Shown here piece after piece: positions 1-8,163 of a stretch of 54,573 bases of DNA. The notes beneath the pieces are model-generated. The model did not search any database. It was given only the letters and a program-made list of their open reading frames with translations, and was not told the origin of the DNA. The position numbers and the translations under genes are program-made. The DNA is taken from the NCBI GenBank assembly GCA_945898055.1, contig CAMDGV010000028.1, forward strand, positions 1 through 54,573. The letters run 5' to 3'. Origin of the DNA: Akkermansia muciniphila. GTDB taxonomy: Bacteria > Verrucomicrobiota > Verrucomicrobiia > Limisphaerales > UBA9464. The first letter of the stretch is position 1. The number at the start of each line of letters is the position of its first letter.

Positions 1-611
1 GCAGACTCTTTCCCGGCCATCGCCTCAGCGTAACCACTCCATCGATAGTCTTTCGGATCTGCTACAATCCCCGCTCGTACCGGATTAAGATCAATGTAGG
101 CGGCCACGGTCGACAGAGTATTTCCCTCTGGATCGAGGAGCGCACTGCGGAATCGTTCTTCCCATAAGTAGCCCTTTCGATCGCTCCGCAGGTTATACCA
201 CTGACTAAATCGCTGCTTCAGTTCCTTCATGAAGGTGCTGATGTTCCACATTCGATCCCAGTACGGTTCCAGAATTACGGCCCGACCTGCGGCTTCCATT
301 GGGGTCAATAAAGCTCTCATCGACTCAACGTGCCCGGCCGATGCAATACCTGCCAAGCGGAGCAAAAATTCATCCAAGGTCGGGAGTTGATCAGGTCGCC
401 GTGGCACAGCCACCAGAATGTGAAAATGGTTGCCCATCACGCAAAAAGTGAGGATTTCGACGCCACAAAAAGTAGCGTAGGCATGGATCAACTGGGTGAA
501 CTTTTCTTGCTCAAGTTCTCTGAAGATCTTATCTCGATTTACGATGCGCGAGATGCAGTGATAATAAGAAATAGGGGTATCAGAAGCCCCCGTGAATCGT
601 CGTTGTCTCAT
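1..611 (-). CDS. REP-associated tyrosine transposase (Y1_Tnp/RAYT type), cut by the window edge
   Basis: Reading the minus strand from an ATG at 609-611 gives an open frame of about 203 codons that runs off the left edge, so the C-terminus is missing. The product has the features of the IS200-like Y1 transposase family: an N-terminal YYHCISRIVNR segment, the HUH metal-binding motif in GNHFHILV (near residue 63), and a helix around LKQRFSQWYN that would carry the catalytic tyrosine. The later WEERFRSALL and AAYIDLNPVRAG stretches are typical of RAYTs. These single-stranded DNA nucleases act on REP hairpins and are often domesticated single copies. The frame is intact as far as visible. A plus-strand open frame opposite it (330-848) is a shadow. 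Confidence 0.85.
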   Translation of the reverse strand, partial: MRQRRFTGASDTPISYYHCISRIVNRDKIFRELEQEKFTQLIHAYATFCGVEILTFCVMGNHFHILVAVPRRPDQLPTLDEFLLRLAGIASAGHVESMRALLTPMEAAGRAVILEPYWDRMWNISTFMKELKQRFSQWYNLRSDRKGYLWEERFRSALLDPEGNTLSTVAAYIDLNPVRAGIVADPKDYRWSGYAEAMAGKES

Positions 612-901
612 GGTCGGCCTTTGGAATTCATTTGTTTAGAGCAGGTAGTTTATGGGCAGAAACCTACGCCGAGTGTCTGGCGCAGATCTATCAGTGCGGG
701 ACCCTACTGCTTCAGAATAAATTTAGGAATGGGCACTTGGCGCCCAGGGGTACTCGGGCTAAGGAGAAGACCGCTGCAATTTTTCCATTCATTCCTTATG
801 AAAAAGGTGTTTCAGGGGCTGTATCAGATTTTCGACTACTGTTTTTAGGTTCAAAAGCTCTCGCTCTTGGCACCAGAGGATTCCCAGCATAGGATGAGCG
901 A
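612..901. other. Gene-free stretch between transposase and nadA
   Basis: I recognise no gene in these 290 bases. A short open frame at 632-892 has no recognisable motif. A 5-bp stem (TGGGC/GCCCA, 730-746) could be a weak REP-like hairpin next to the RAYT gene, but it is too short to call. Divergent promoters for the transposase and nadA presumably lie here; no convincing -35/-10 pair stands out. Confidence 0.4.
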
Positions 902-1891
902 ATGCTTACTGCGCTGGAACAGCAACCTGCCGCCGTTCGAAAGGCCTTACCGCCCGAGCGATTGGATTTCTTATCTCGCGAGATCCTAGATCTGAAGAGG
1001 AAGTACAATGCCGTAATTTTGGCACATAACTATCAAGTGCCAGAAATCCAAGATATCGCTGATTATGTGGGTGATTCATTGGGATTATCGCAACAAGCGG
1101 CCGCGACGAGTGCTGAAGTAATTGTCTTCTGTGGCGTGCATTTTATGGCAGAGACCGCTAAGATTTTAAATCCGAGGAAGAGAGTTTTGTTACCTGATTT
1201 GGACGCGGGTTGTTCGCTGGAGGAAAGCTGTCCAGCCGAAAGTCTTCGGCGCTTGCAGGCGACCAATCCCAATTTTTACACCATTGCCTATATTAATTGT
1301 TCAGCTGAAGTGAAGGCGCTGAGTGATTGTATTGTGACCAGCGGTAATGCGGTAAAAATTGTTCAGCATGCGCCCAAGGACAGGGATCTTTTGTTTGTGC
1401 CAGACGAGCATTTAGGCGGTTGGGTGATGGAACAGACTGGACGACCGATGACTCTTTGGAAGGGGAATTGTTATGTTCATATTGAATGGACTCATCAAGC
1501 AATTGTCAGGATTCGAGATCGTTTTCCTGGGGCTCCATTGGTGGCGCATCCAGAGTGTCCCAAGGCAGTTCGTCTTTTAGCGGATGTGGTGTGTTCAACC
1601 GAGAAGATGGTGACGTGGTGTCAAGCATCCGGAGCAAAAGATATAATTATTGCGACTGAAGCAGGGATGTTGCATCGATTAAAGAAGGAGTGTCCGGGCA
1701 CGAATTTTATTCCAGCACCGACTGATCGATGTGCCTGTAACGAGTGCCGTTTTATGAAAATGAATACGCTTGAAAAACTCTATGATTGTTTGCTTAACCA
1801 ATTGCCTCAAATTGAACTCAGTCCCGAGATTCTTGAACGGGCACGCCATCCCATTGATCGGATGTTAGAGATTAGTGCGTTGCCCCTATAA
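902..1891 (+). CDS. nadA: Quinolinate synthase A
   Basis: NadA condenses iminoaspartate with dihydroxyacetone phosphate to quinolinate, using a [4Fe-4S] cluster, in de novo NAD synthesis in the cytoplasm. The 329-residue product has the usual length. It shows VILAHNYQVPEIQDIADYVGDSL near residues 38-60, a first conserved cysteine in FCGVHFMAETAKILNP (Cys77), the WKGNCYVHIEW segment and the C-terminal cysteine cluster DRCACNECRFMKMNTLEKL. The ATG at 902 has a weak purine-rich AGGATGA upstream. No nadB or nadC neighbour is in the window, so the pathway genes are dispersed. Identification is firm. Confidence 0.97.
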   Translation: MLTALEQQPAAVRKALPPERLDFLSREILDLKRKYNAVILAHNYQVPEIQDIADYVGDSLGLSQQAAATSAEVIVFCGVHFMAETAKILNPRKRVLLPDLDAGCSLEESCPAESLRRLQATNPNFYTIAYINCSAEVKALSDCIVTSGNAVKIVQHAPKDRDLLFVPDEHLGGWVMEQTGRPMTLWKGNCYVHIEWTHQAIVRIRDRFPGAPLVAHPECPKAVRLLADVVCSTEKMVTWCQASGAKDIIIATEAGMLHRLKKECPGTNFIPAPTDRCACNECRFMKMNTLEKLYDCLLNQLPQIELSPEILERARHPIDRMLEISALPL

Positions 1892-1931
1892 AATGCAGGT
1901 TGAGGTTTAACGATCGCAAAAGGAGTGGTTT

Positions 1932-2804
1932 TTATTTCGGCTGAGGCGGTGGTAACAATTTGCTTTCTGGAAAATCGAGCTGATGCCGGCGCACTAGGGC
2001 GTCTGGATCATTGGGTACCAGATAAATTTTCTGGCGTAGGCGTTTGCTTTCACCCGGTTTTAAGCCCTCGATCAGGGGGTCACTGTGCAAGCAGACATAG
2101 ACGCCTTCGAAGAGTTCAAAAGTACGGTCGCTGGCGATAGCGAGAATCCATTGATCATCAGCAGAGAAACATCCAATTAGCCCCTTGCTGACCGGATTGC
2201 GTGCGACCGGGCGGGGGTTGGCGTCGATTTCACGACTTGCCTGCGGTAAAAAAACTTGGCCACCAGTGTAGAGGGCACGAGTGGTACGTTCCATGTCACT
2301 GAGTAAAGTTAGACCCTTAGGGGTGAAAACGAAGCTGCGTCGGGTGTAGGAGGATTGGTCGCAACCGGTGAAGGCAGCGACTCGAACGCAAGCCGGTTGG
2401 AACCACTGAATATCCCACTCTTGAGTGCCTCGATTCGTGAGAAGGAAGTTAAAATCCAAGCCGTCATCGCGCACGATGACTTCGTGCAAGACTTCGACAT
2501 TCGGTGGCACAAGGGTGCGAAAACGAAGCTCCGATCCATCAGGTGTTGCCTGCAGTAGTTCTGTGCGATGCGGGACCCGGGTTTTGTCCCAGGAACGGTC
2601 ATGTCCACCACTGCGGCAGAAGGCTTCTAAATACCAAATATCGAGGCGACCACCCGGTAATTTTGGATGGGTGACAGTGAGCAGAGTATTGGTCCACGAG
2701 AGTGTGGAAGCGGCATAGGTCGGAGTGAGGCAGGGGAGTAGGAGAGCGATGGCACGAAGTCCTTGAAGGAACCAACGCGGAGGTTGAGAGCTGAGTAGAG
2801 ACAT
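1932..2804 (-). CDS. Secreted protein of unknown function
   Basis: This 290-residue product begins with an ATG at 2802-2804. Its N-terminus has a basic stretch, then a hydrophobic core (GLRAIALLLPCLTP) and a possible signal-peptidase site after TYAAS, so it is probably exported. The rest has alternating short hydrophobic and polar segments suggesting a beta-rich fold (for example LRFRTLVPPNVEVLHEVIVRDDGLDFNFLLTN), as in the beta-sandwich proteins related to aldose epimerases. The C-terminus is proline-rich. I do not recognise a specific family or catalytic motif. It is divergent from the TIM-barrel gene at 3003; a perfect 20-bp palindrome lies just upstream of its start. Confidence 0.7.
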   Translation of the reverse strand: MSLLSSQPPRWFLQGLRAIALLLPCLTPTYAASTLSWTNTLLTVTHPKLPGGRLDIWYLEAFCRSGGHDRSWDKTRVPHRTELLQATPDGSELRFRTLVPPNVEVLHEVIVRDDGLDFNFLLTNRGTQEWDIQWFQPACVRVAAFTGCDQSSYTRRSFVFTPKGLTLLSDMERTTRALYTGGQVFLPQASREIDANPRPVARNPVSKGLIGCFSADDQWILAIASDRTFELFEGVYVCLHSDPLIEGLKPGESKRLRQKIYLVPNDPDALVRRHQLDFPESKLLPPPQPK

Positions 2805-2832
2805 CTTAGGACGGGTTGAGGCGGTCAGGGCG

Positions 2833-2852
2833 AAAAGGTGTGGACACCTTTT
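2833..2852. promoter_or_regulatory. Perfect 20-bp palindrome between divergent genes
   Basis: The sequence AAAAGGTGTGGACACCTTTT is a perfect 9-2-9 inverted repeat, beginning 28 bases upstream of the minus-strand start at 2804 and about 150 bases before the plus-strand start at 3003. A two-base loop is too tight for a good RNA hairpin, so a dimeric repressor or activator operator is more likely than a terminator. The regulator is not identifiable from the window. Confidence 0.5.
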
Positions 2853-3002
2853 AAATAGTACCGAAGGGCGCAGGGTATCAAGGTGAATGCCTGATGATTT
2901 GGGGTGGAAGAGAGTGAAGTTGGTGAGGCAAGATCATTTTTCAACACTCATCGCTTGATCCGTGGCGGGGTTTGGGGCAGATAACAGCAACACGTTTCCA
3001 TC

Positions 3003-4076
3003 ATGAGCAAAGCTCCCGTCAAAAAAACCGCCCCTGTTGTGGCTAATAATTATCCAAAACTCCATAATGCCATGTGGCCTGGGTTGGTCGGCAAGGGTGG
3101 GGAAGGTGCAGAACCCTCAATTGATCTCGACACCATGCTAGATCTGACAGCTAAGGCTGAAGTCAATGGGGTGAAGTTCGATGGAGTGGATCTGTTTCTC
3201 TACAATCCCCATGTGAACATCGATATTGACGATGACGGCATTCAGCGTTTAGCCGAGAAGATTCAGAAAAGAGGGTTTGAAGTTGGGTCGGTGGTGGCTC
3301 CGGTCTGGTTTGACGGTTCTGCAATGGGTAATGAGACACAACGGGCGAACTGGGTTGCGGCAGTCCGGAAAGCGTGTCGAATTGGCAAGCGCCTCCGAGA
3401 GCTTGGGGTACGACCCAACGGAATTGTCCGGGTTGACACTGCGGCACCGGTAACTGAGTGGGACAAGGATCCGAAGGGGAATACCCTGTTAATTGCCAAG
3501 ACATTTCGTGAGGGTGGAAAGGTAGCTAAAGAGCACGGAGAGCGTTTAGCAGCGGAGGGCGAGATTTGTTGGGGAGGAATGCAGTCGTGGAAGTTGATGT
3601 TGCAGACGTTGGAAGCGACCAATATGCCCAAGGTTGTGGGGTTTCAAGCGGATATGGCTCATACCCTCCTTTACACGCTGGGTTACAATGCCCCGGCAGC
3701 GCACCGAATCGTACCGCTTAATTTTCATTGGGAACCTGAAGTTTTCCACAAGGCCATGAAGAAGATGACGGCCGCCTTGCGTCCTTGGACTTTTGATTTT
3801 CATGTGGCGCAAAATGACGCGACAGTAAAGGGATCAGGTGACCATGAGAAGACAGGCAAACACTGTTTGGCGACAGACCCGAACGGAAAATTAAATATTG
3901 CTCGTGACGCAGGCTATTGGATGCGGGATGACCTCGGAACAGTAACCAAAAAGTTCAAGCACATCTGTTGGGACGGTTGTATGTTCCCTAACGAGGTGAT
4001 GACCAAGCCGGAGACTTGGAATAATATTTTAGCGTCTATGATTCAGGTGCGCGAAAATCACGGATGGCGGGCCTGA
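3003..4076 (+). CDS. Xylose isomerase-like TIM-barrel protein
   Basis: This 357-residue cytoplasmic protein has the pattern of the AP endonuclease 2/xylose-isomerase-like TIM-barrel superfamily. An early strand has KFDGVDLF, a middle one has the conserved acid in EGEICWGGMQSW (near residue 187), followed by GFQADMAHTLLYTLG and the late TFDFHVAQND segment, all candidate metal-binding positions. The first ~12 residues are a lysine/alanine/proline-rich tail. The reaction cannot be read from the sequence; related proteins in planctomycetes and Verrucomicrobia are annotated only as sugar isomerase/epimerase-like. The ATG at 3003 has no Shine-Dalgarno sequence. It stands alone, with opposite-strand genes on both sides. 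Confidence 0.75.
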   Translation: MSKAPVKKTAPVVANNYPKLHNAMWPGLVGKGGEGAEPSIDLDTMLDLTAKAEVNGVKFDGVDLFLYNPHVNIDIDDDGIQRLAEKIQKRGFEVGSVVAPVWFDGSAMGNETQRANWVAAVRKACRIGKRLRELGVRPNGIVRVDTAAPVTEWDKDPKGNTLLIAKTFREGGKVAKEHGERLAAEGEICWGGMQSWKLMLQTLEATNMPKVVGFQADMAHTLLYTLGYNAPAAHRIVPLNFHWEPEVFHKAMKKMTAALRPWTFDFHVAQNDATVKGSGDHEKTGKHCLATDPNGKLNIARDAGYWMRDDLGTVTKKFKHICWDGCMFPNEVMTKPETWNNILASMIQVRENHGWRA

Positions 4077-4173
4077 AGGCGAGGTCGTTACTTCTACTAA
4101 AGCTCGAATTCAACCCGACGGGGAGAGATTAGCTTGGTCGCGTCTTAATCGAGAATTAAGAGTCCGGGAGGGT

Positions 4174-5178
4174 TCATGGTATTTTCCCAGCATCCCGCAG
4201 CATTTTGTAAAAAGTAGAAATCTCGGTGCTATGAATGGGATGTAAGGCGTAGCCGCTTGACTTAATTCGATTCAAGGCTTGCCAAACAAAGCTCTCAATT
4301 TTTTCCGGACTGAACTCTTGTTGCCAAGTTTGTCGGGCGGCAAGACAGCGGTGTGCAATCTCTTTAGGTGAGGTTTTTTCGATCCAATCGATCAACAGCG
4401 CGGGCAGTTCAGAGATCTTAGATTCAGGGACACGAAGGATGAAATCGTCGTAGGGGATCGTCTCTTCTCGAGGCAGTAGGCAGAAATCAGATATCAGGAT
4501 AGGGATTCGTCCCATAGCCAGAGTTTCAAAGAAGCGGATTGAGTTCAGGCCAGCACCTCTTGGGCAACAAACCGTCAAGGACATCTGAAGAGTTTGGATG
4601 TAATTTTGGCGACTTTCTTTCTGTTGCGCTGCAGAGAGATGACCGAAAAAAGCGTCTGTTATTGCGACAAAAGCGTTTAGGTTTTGGGATTGTTTCAGAG
4701 TATGAACCAAATCCGATCGACCGCTCCATGATTGAGTAAATCCAGTAAAACTGGTGTTGTAAACAATTTGAGAATAGTCGGTGCTTCCTTCGATATCATC
4801 GACGAAGAATGGATAAGCGACGACATTGATATCTGGATATTTCCTATGAACACTGGTCCGAAAAACGACGGCTTTGTTGCAGAGAGGAAACCACGTATCA
4901 GGGCCAAGCAAGAAAAAGACGTGCTTCGACTCGAATTTTTCCCACAGGGGAAGGGTTTTAAAGTAGCCGTAAATGTGGTCTGGGTTTTCGACTTGGGAGG
5001 TACCGACATCCGAAAAGAGGACCGGAAAAATGATGAAATCAGCTAAATCAGGGTCAGTGACCTTTCTATAGTATTCCGGATTCATTTTCTGAATTGCGGG
5101 AATTTCTCGATAATGATGCCCATCGATTAGGTGACAATCAGCCAAGTTATAAAAATATAAGTTAAGGCTTGATTTCAT
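4174..5178 (-). CDS. Exostosin-like glycosyltransferase (GT47-type)
   Basis: The 334-residue product fits the exostosin family of nucleotide-sugar-dependent glycosyltransferases. The C-terminal half carries the diagnostic CPRGAGLNSIRFFETLAMGRIPILISD block (about residues 205-231) followed by LPREETIPYDDFILRVPESKISELPALL, the usual donor-binding region. The N-terminal half (LYFYNLADCHLI, FFLLGPDTW) is less conserved. No signal peptide or membrane segment is apparent, so it probably works at the cytoplasmic face on glycans or surface polysaccharide. It is a single gene, convergent with the TIM-barrel gene; there is no glycan cluster around it. Acceptor and linkage are unknown. The ATG at 5176-5178 is the natural start. 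Confidence 0.8.
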   Translation of the reverse strand: MKSSLNLYFYNLADCHLIDGHHYREIPAIQKMNPEYYRKVTDPDLADFIIFPVLFSDVGTSQVENPDHIYGYFKTLPLWEKFESKHVFFLLGPDTWFPLCNKAVVFRTSVHRKYPDINVVAYPFFVDDIEGSTDYSQIVYNTSFTGFTQSWSGRSDLVHTLKQSQNLNAFVAITDAFFGHLSAAQQKESRQNYIQTLQMSLTVCCPRGAGLNSIRFFETLAMGRIPILISDFCLLPREETIPYDDFILRVPESKISELPALLIDWIEKTSPKEIAHRCLAARQTWQQEFSPEKIESFVWQALNRIKSSGYALHPIHSTEISTFYKMLRDAGKIP

Positions 5179-5307
5179 GGCTCCAGGGAAGTGTCAGAGG
5201 AGGAGTGGCTTAAGAGATCATTAGTCAAGTCGGAGGTGGTTTGGTAATGATAAAAACAAAACTAGTCTAAAAAGTTTCAAAGTGAGCTGTGGACGGGAGG
5301 ATTAGCG

Positions 5308-6243
5308 TTAAGAATTCGCCGGTATAGCGCGGAATGAAGGCGTCAAATTTGTTGGGATTTCGGGCGTGGCACCCGGTTGGGTGCAAACATAAGAGGCGAT
5401 GTCACTCGCGCGTGAAAGGATTTCAGGTTCGCTCCAGTTCTTAATAAATCCAAGAATACAGGCGGCGGTGAAAGCATCTCCGGCCCCTACTGAGTCTCGT
5501 ACGTGGACAGTTCGTCCTGCTTCAATAAACCAGTGTCCTTGTCTCCAGAGACGGCTCCCCGCCTTGCCGAGAGTGAGGATCACCGTGTTGATTTTGAAAC
5601 GAGCAGCAAGAGATTCGACCTGTGCTTGGACGGTGGTGCCTAAACCAAAAAGTGCGTTGAGTAGAGGGAGTTCAGTCTCGTTGAGTTTGAGGATATGGAT
5701 GCCTTCGAGAGAGTTTTCGATCAGAGATAGATTATAGAAAGGAGCACGGAGGTTGATATCACAGACGATGAGTTGAGACTCAGCGGCGTCATTGCGGAGA
5801 GTTTGGATGGCGTGTCGACTCCGAGGATTTCGTTGGGCCAAAGTGCCAAAGCAGAGAACTCCGGCGGCTTGCGTCAAGCAACGCACCGTGTCATTGGCTT
5901 CGAGGGCATCCCAAGCGACAGGGCTATGGATGTTGAATTCCGGTTGGCCTAAGGCATCAACGGTGACCCCGACAGTGCCTGTTGGAAGTTGATGATCCGA
6001 GGACACGCCACTGATGTTGACACCCCGCGCGGCGAGGCGACGGAGGGCTTCGCGTCCGCGGTCATCGGCGCCGACCCGAGATATCAAAACGCTTTGAGCG
6101 CCGAGGGCAGCTAGATGCACGGCCAGATTTGAGGGAGCGCCACCGAGTTGCGGTCCGGAGGGGAGAAGATCCCAGAGGAGTTCACCGATACAGACGATCG
6201 AAGTTGCCCGACTTTGGGGTAGGAGAGGGAAGAGCAGAGGCAT
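5308..6243 (-). CDS. PfkB-family carbohydrate kinase, probably fructokinase
   Basis: This 311-residue protein is a ribokinase/PfkB-fold kinase that phosphorylates a sugar with ATP. It has the N-terminal signature CIGELLWDLLPSGPQLGGAPSNLAVHLAALG (about residues 18-48) and the C-terminal anion-hole motif DSVGAGDAFTAACILG with catalytic Asp in GAGD. The GELLWDLLP and GGAPSN pattern is typical of the fructokinase branch. Supporting context: the fragment of a GH32 fructan/sucrose hydrolase lies immediately upstream on the same strand, so this was probably a hydrolase-kinase pair for sucrose or fructan use. The kinase itself is intact. Substrate is inferred, not proven; adenosine or ribose kinase roles are less likely. 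Confidence 0.85.
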   Translation of the reverse strand: MPLLFPLLPQSRATSIVCIGELLWDLLPSGPQLGGAPSNLAVHLAALGAQSVLISRVGADDRGREALRRLAARGVNISGVSSDHQLPTGTVGVTVDALGQPEFNIHSPVAWDALEANDTVRCLTQAAGVLCFGTLAQRNPRSRHAIQTLRNDAAESQLIVCDINLRAPFYNLSLIENSLEGIHILKLNETELPLLNALFGLGTTVQAQVESLAARFKINTVILTLGKAGSRLWRQGHWFIEAGRTVHVRDSVGAGDAFTAACILGFIKNWSEPEILSRASDIASYVCTQPGATPEIPTNLTPSFRAIPANS

Positions 6244-6254
6244 ATTAGGGCGAG

Positions 6255-6566
6255 CTAGGATTTGGGTGAAGACGGGCGACGCGCAGAGGCCAGGGTAGTG
6301 ATCGAGTGAACCCGCGCTGCGGTGGCGGGACCGGAGGCAGAAAGGTCGGATCGGAGATCGGATGTTGACGGGAGGGCCAAGTGAGTGAGTACGGTTTCGC
6401 CGTGTTGACCAGAAATCTCGAGTGAGGAGGTATCGACAAGGATTCTCAGTTGGAGTTGGCCATTGCCGGTATTAAGCGGAGCGGAGTGGACGGCAGCGAA
6501 GTTGGGATGAAAGTGGTGACGACCGGACAAAGAACGGTCGAGAGAGAGTTGGTGAGGGTACCGAAG
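6255..6566 (-). pseudogene. C-terminal remnant of a GH32 levanase/invertase-type hydrolase
   Basis: The minus strand between 6566 and 6255 encodes the C-terminal beta-sandwich of glycoside hydrolase family 32. Recognisable pieces are QLSLDRSLSGRHHFHPNF, then the conserved LRILVDTSSLEISGQHGETV, then LTHLALP, matching the family pattern LDRS-SG...F and VDxSSxExFxxxGE. The catalytic five-bladed propeller (about 350 residues) is absent: an in-frame TGA at 6567-6569 closes the frame upstream and the mntR gene ends only 9 bases away at 6575. There is no plausible start, so this is a truncated gene. It sits directly upstream of the fructokinase on the same strand, consistent with loss of a sucrose or fructan catabolic operon. 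Confidence 0.75.
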
Positions 6567-6574
6567 TCATAGAA

Positions 6575-7024
6575 TCAAGGGGGTGGAGGTATCTTCGATC
6601 GATAGCGATTGAAGGCTCGGAGGTCGGCGGGATTCTCGCACCAATAGCGGACGAGGTCACTGAGAGCAGAGAGGGTCTGGGGTTTGAGATGATGTTCGAT
6701 GTCTTCAACTTCTTCCTCGATGGTGCTGGGTTCAATTCCGAGCAAGTTGAGGAGAGCGGTGAGAGTGCGGTGGCGGTCCTTGATATGTGCGGCGACGGCG
6801 CCACCACTGGCAGTGAGAGTAAAGCCTCGATAGCGGGTGTAGTTAACAAAACCACGTTTGGCGAGGCGTCGGACCATATTGGAAACCGTCGATCGACTCA
6901 GTTCTAATTCAAGTGCTAGATCGCTGACTCGCGCATAGCCATTGCGATCGACCAGATCCTGAATTCGTTCGAGATGATCTTCGGTCGATTCCGAGCGGAC
7001 TTCAAGTTTCGCGGTTGGGCTCAT
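6575..7024 (-). CDS. mntR: MntR-like DtxR-family metal-dependent repressor
   Basis: A 149-residue DNA-binding protein with clear similarity to manganese-sensing MntR: helix-turn-helix segment NGYARVSDLALELELSRSTVSNMVRRLAKRGFV (28-60), wing GFTLTASG, then the dimerisation domain. All six metal ligands known from Bacillus MntR have counterparts: Asp16, Glu19, His85, Glu107, Glu110 and His111 (motif VEDIEHHL). It should repress uptake genes when Mn(II) is high. It is divergent from the ABC importer at 7168, the obvious target. The open frame continues upstream to a TTG at 7060, but the ATG at 7022-7024 aligns with the family start and follows an AGAGG, so I chose it. Confidence 0.9.
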   Translation of the reverse strand: MSPTAKLEVRSESTEDHLERIQDLVDRNGYARVSDLALELELSRSTVSNMVRRLAKRGFVNYTRYRGFTLTASGGAVAAHIKDRHRTLTALLNLLGIEPSTIEEEVEDIEHHLKPQTLSALSDLVRYWCENPADLRAFNRYRSKIPPPP

Positions 7025-7086
7025 TGCCCTAGGAAACCTCTGTGACACCTCCAATGCCAAGAAACAAAGTGGGCTGATTGATAAAA

Positions 7087-7123
7087 TGTTTTAGCCTTAA
7101 CACAAATTCTTTGACTTAAAACA
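7087..7123. promoter_or_regulatory. Candidate operator/promoter in the divergent mntR-importer intergenic region
   Basis: The 143-base region between mntR and the importer contains the inverted pair TGTTTTA (7087-7093) and TAAAACA (7117-7123), 23 bases apart in an AT-rich stretch. A TTGACT (7111-7116) could serve as a -35 element, but no good -10 follows at standard spacing. The repeated TTTTA/TAAAA half-sites resemble AT-rich palindromes bound by MntR and DtxR proteins. That either regulator of this locus binds here is inference from position and symmetry only. Confidence 0.35.
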
Positions 7124-7167
7124 AGCATTAATGGACGGTGAGGGTTTGGTTTGGGTGAAAAACAAAT

Positions 7168-8100
7168 ATGAAGAGAGAACAAAGTTGGAGCGGCGCGCGT
7201 TTTTTGGTGTGGACCTTTCTGGGGTTACTTGTAGCGAGTGAGTTGACGGCAGCGACGACTGCCCCGTTAAAAGTCACAGTGACCGTGGGAATGGTGGCCG
7301 ATTTGGTACGTCAGGTGGGCGGCGACGAGGTCGTGGTGACTGCGCTCATGGGGCCCGGCGTGGATCCTCATATGTACAAAGCGACCGCTTCTGATTTAAT
7401 TAAACTGCAACGAGCCGAGGTCATTTTTTATTCGGGTCTGCATTTAGAGGGTAAAATGCAGGGACTTTTTGAAAAAATGGCCGTCGCGGGACGACCAGTT
7501 CGAGCGGCGACGGATGGGGTGGACAAAGCGCGACTACTGAAGCCATCTACTTTTGAGGGACAATACGATCCGCATGTCTGGTTTGATACCGCTCTTTGGT
7601 CGGGATGTATCCAGACGATTCAAACTGTTCTGACCGAAGCCAGGCCCGCTGCAGCACCTGTTTTTAGTCGACAAGCGGAGGTGGCGAGAGAGCGACTTGA
7701 GGGACTAGATCGTTGGGTGAAAATGAAGGCGGATCAAGTGGACCGTACTCGTCGGATTTTAGTGACCAGCCATGATGCATTTAATTATTTTGGTCGAGCC
7801 TACGGTTTTAAGGTGGTGGCTTTACAGGGGGTATCGACGGTAACCGAAGCGGGATTGGCCGATGTCACACAATTGGTCGATTTTATTCGGACCCAGAAAG
7901 TGCCGGCTATTTTCGTCGAATCTTCCGTGCCACACGGAACAATTGAGCGTATAAGTCGAGATGCTGGGGTCCGGATTGGGGGGGAGTTATTTTCCGATGC
8001 TTTGGGTACCCCCGGCAAGTTCCATGAGGGATTCGATCTTGGCACCTATGAGGGAATGGTGCATCGCAATGTCGATTTAATCGTTGAGGCGTTAAAATGA
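7168..8100 (+). CDS. Periplasmic Mn/Fe/Zn-binding protein of the importer (TroA/ZnuA family, YtgA-like)
   Basis: This 310-residue cluster A-I substrate-binding protein captures a divalent metal and delivers it to the permeases encoded downstream. It starts with a signal peptide (basic MKREQ, hydrophobic FLVWTFLGLLVASEL, cleavage near TAATTAP). The four metal-coordinating positions of the family are visible: His in GVDPHMYKATASDL, His in YDPHVWFDTALW, Glu in FVESSVPHGTI and Asp in LFSDALG. There is no His-rich loop like that of zinc-specific ZnuA, which with the MntR neighbour favours manganese or iron. It is the first gene of a four-gene operon and is divergent from mntR; the next gene starts 63 bases later. 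Confidence 0.92.
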   Translation: MKREQSWSGARFLVWTFLGLLVASELTAATTAPLKVTVTVGMVADLVRQVGGDEVVVTALMGPGVDPHMYKATASDLIKLQRAEVIFYSGLHLEGKMQGLFEKMAVAGRPVRAATDGVDKARLLKPSTFEGQYDPHVWFDTALWSGCIQTIQTVLTEARPAAAPVFSRQAEVARERLEGLDRWVKMKADQVDRTRRILVTSHDAFNYFGRAYGFKVVALQGVSTVTEAGLADVTQLVDFIRTQKVPAIFVESSVPHGTIERISRDAGVRIGGELFSDALGTPGKFHEGFDLGTYEGMVHRNVDLIVEALK

Positions 8101-8163
8101 GTTGTCCCCGAGCAAGACAAGTAAAGTGGCTCTCTTTATCCTTTTCGACGCTCTCTTTGACCT

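Noticed and set aside
330-848. 172-codon plus-strand frame over the transposase start
   Set aside because: Most of it is antisense to the RAYT gene, whose HUH motif fixes the coding strand; the rest has no family features.
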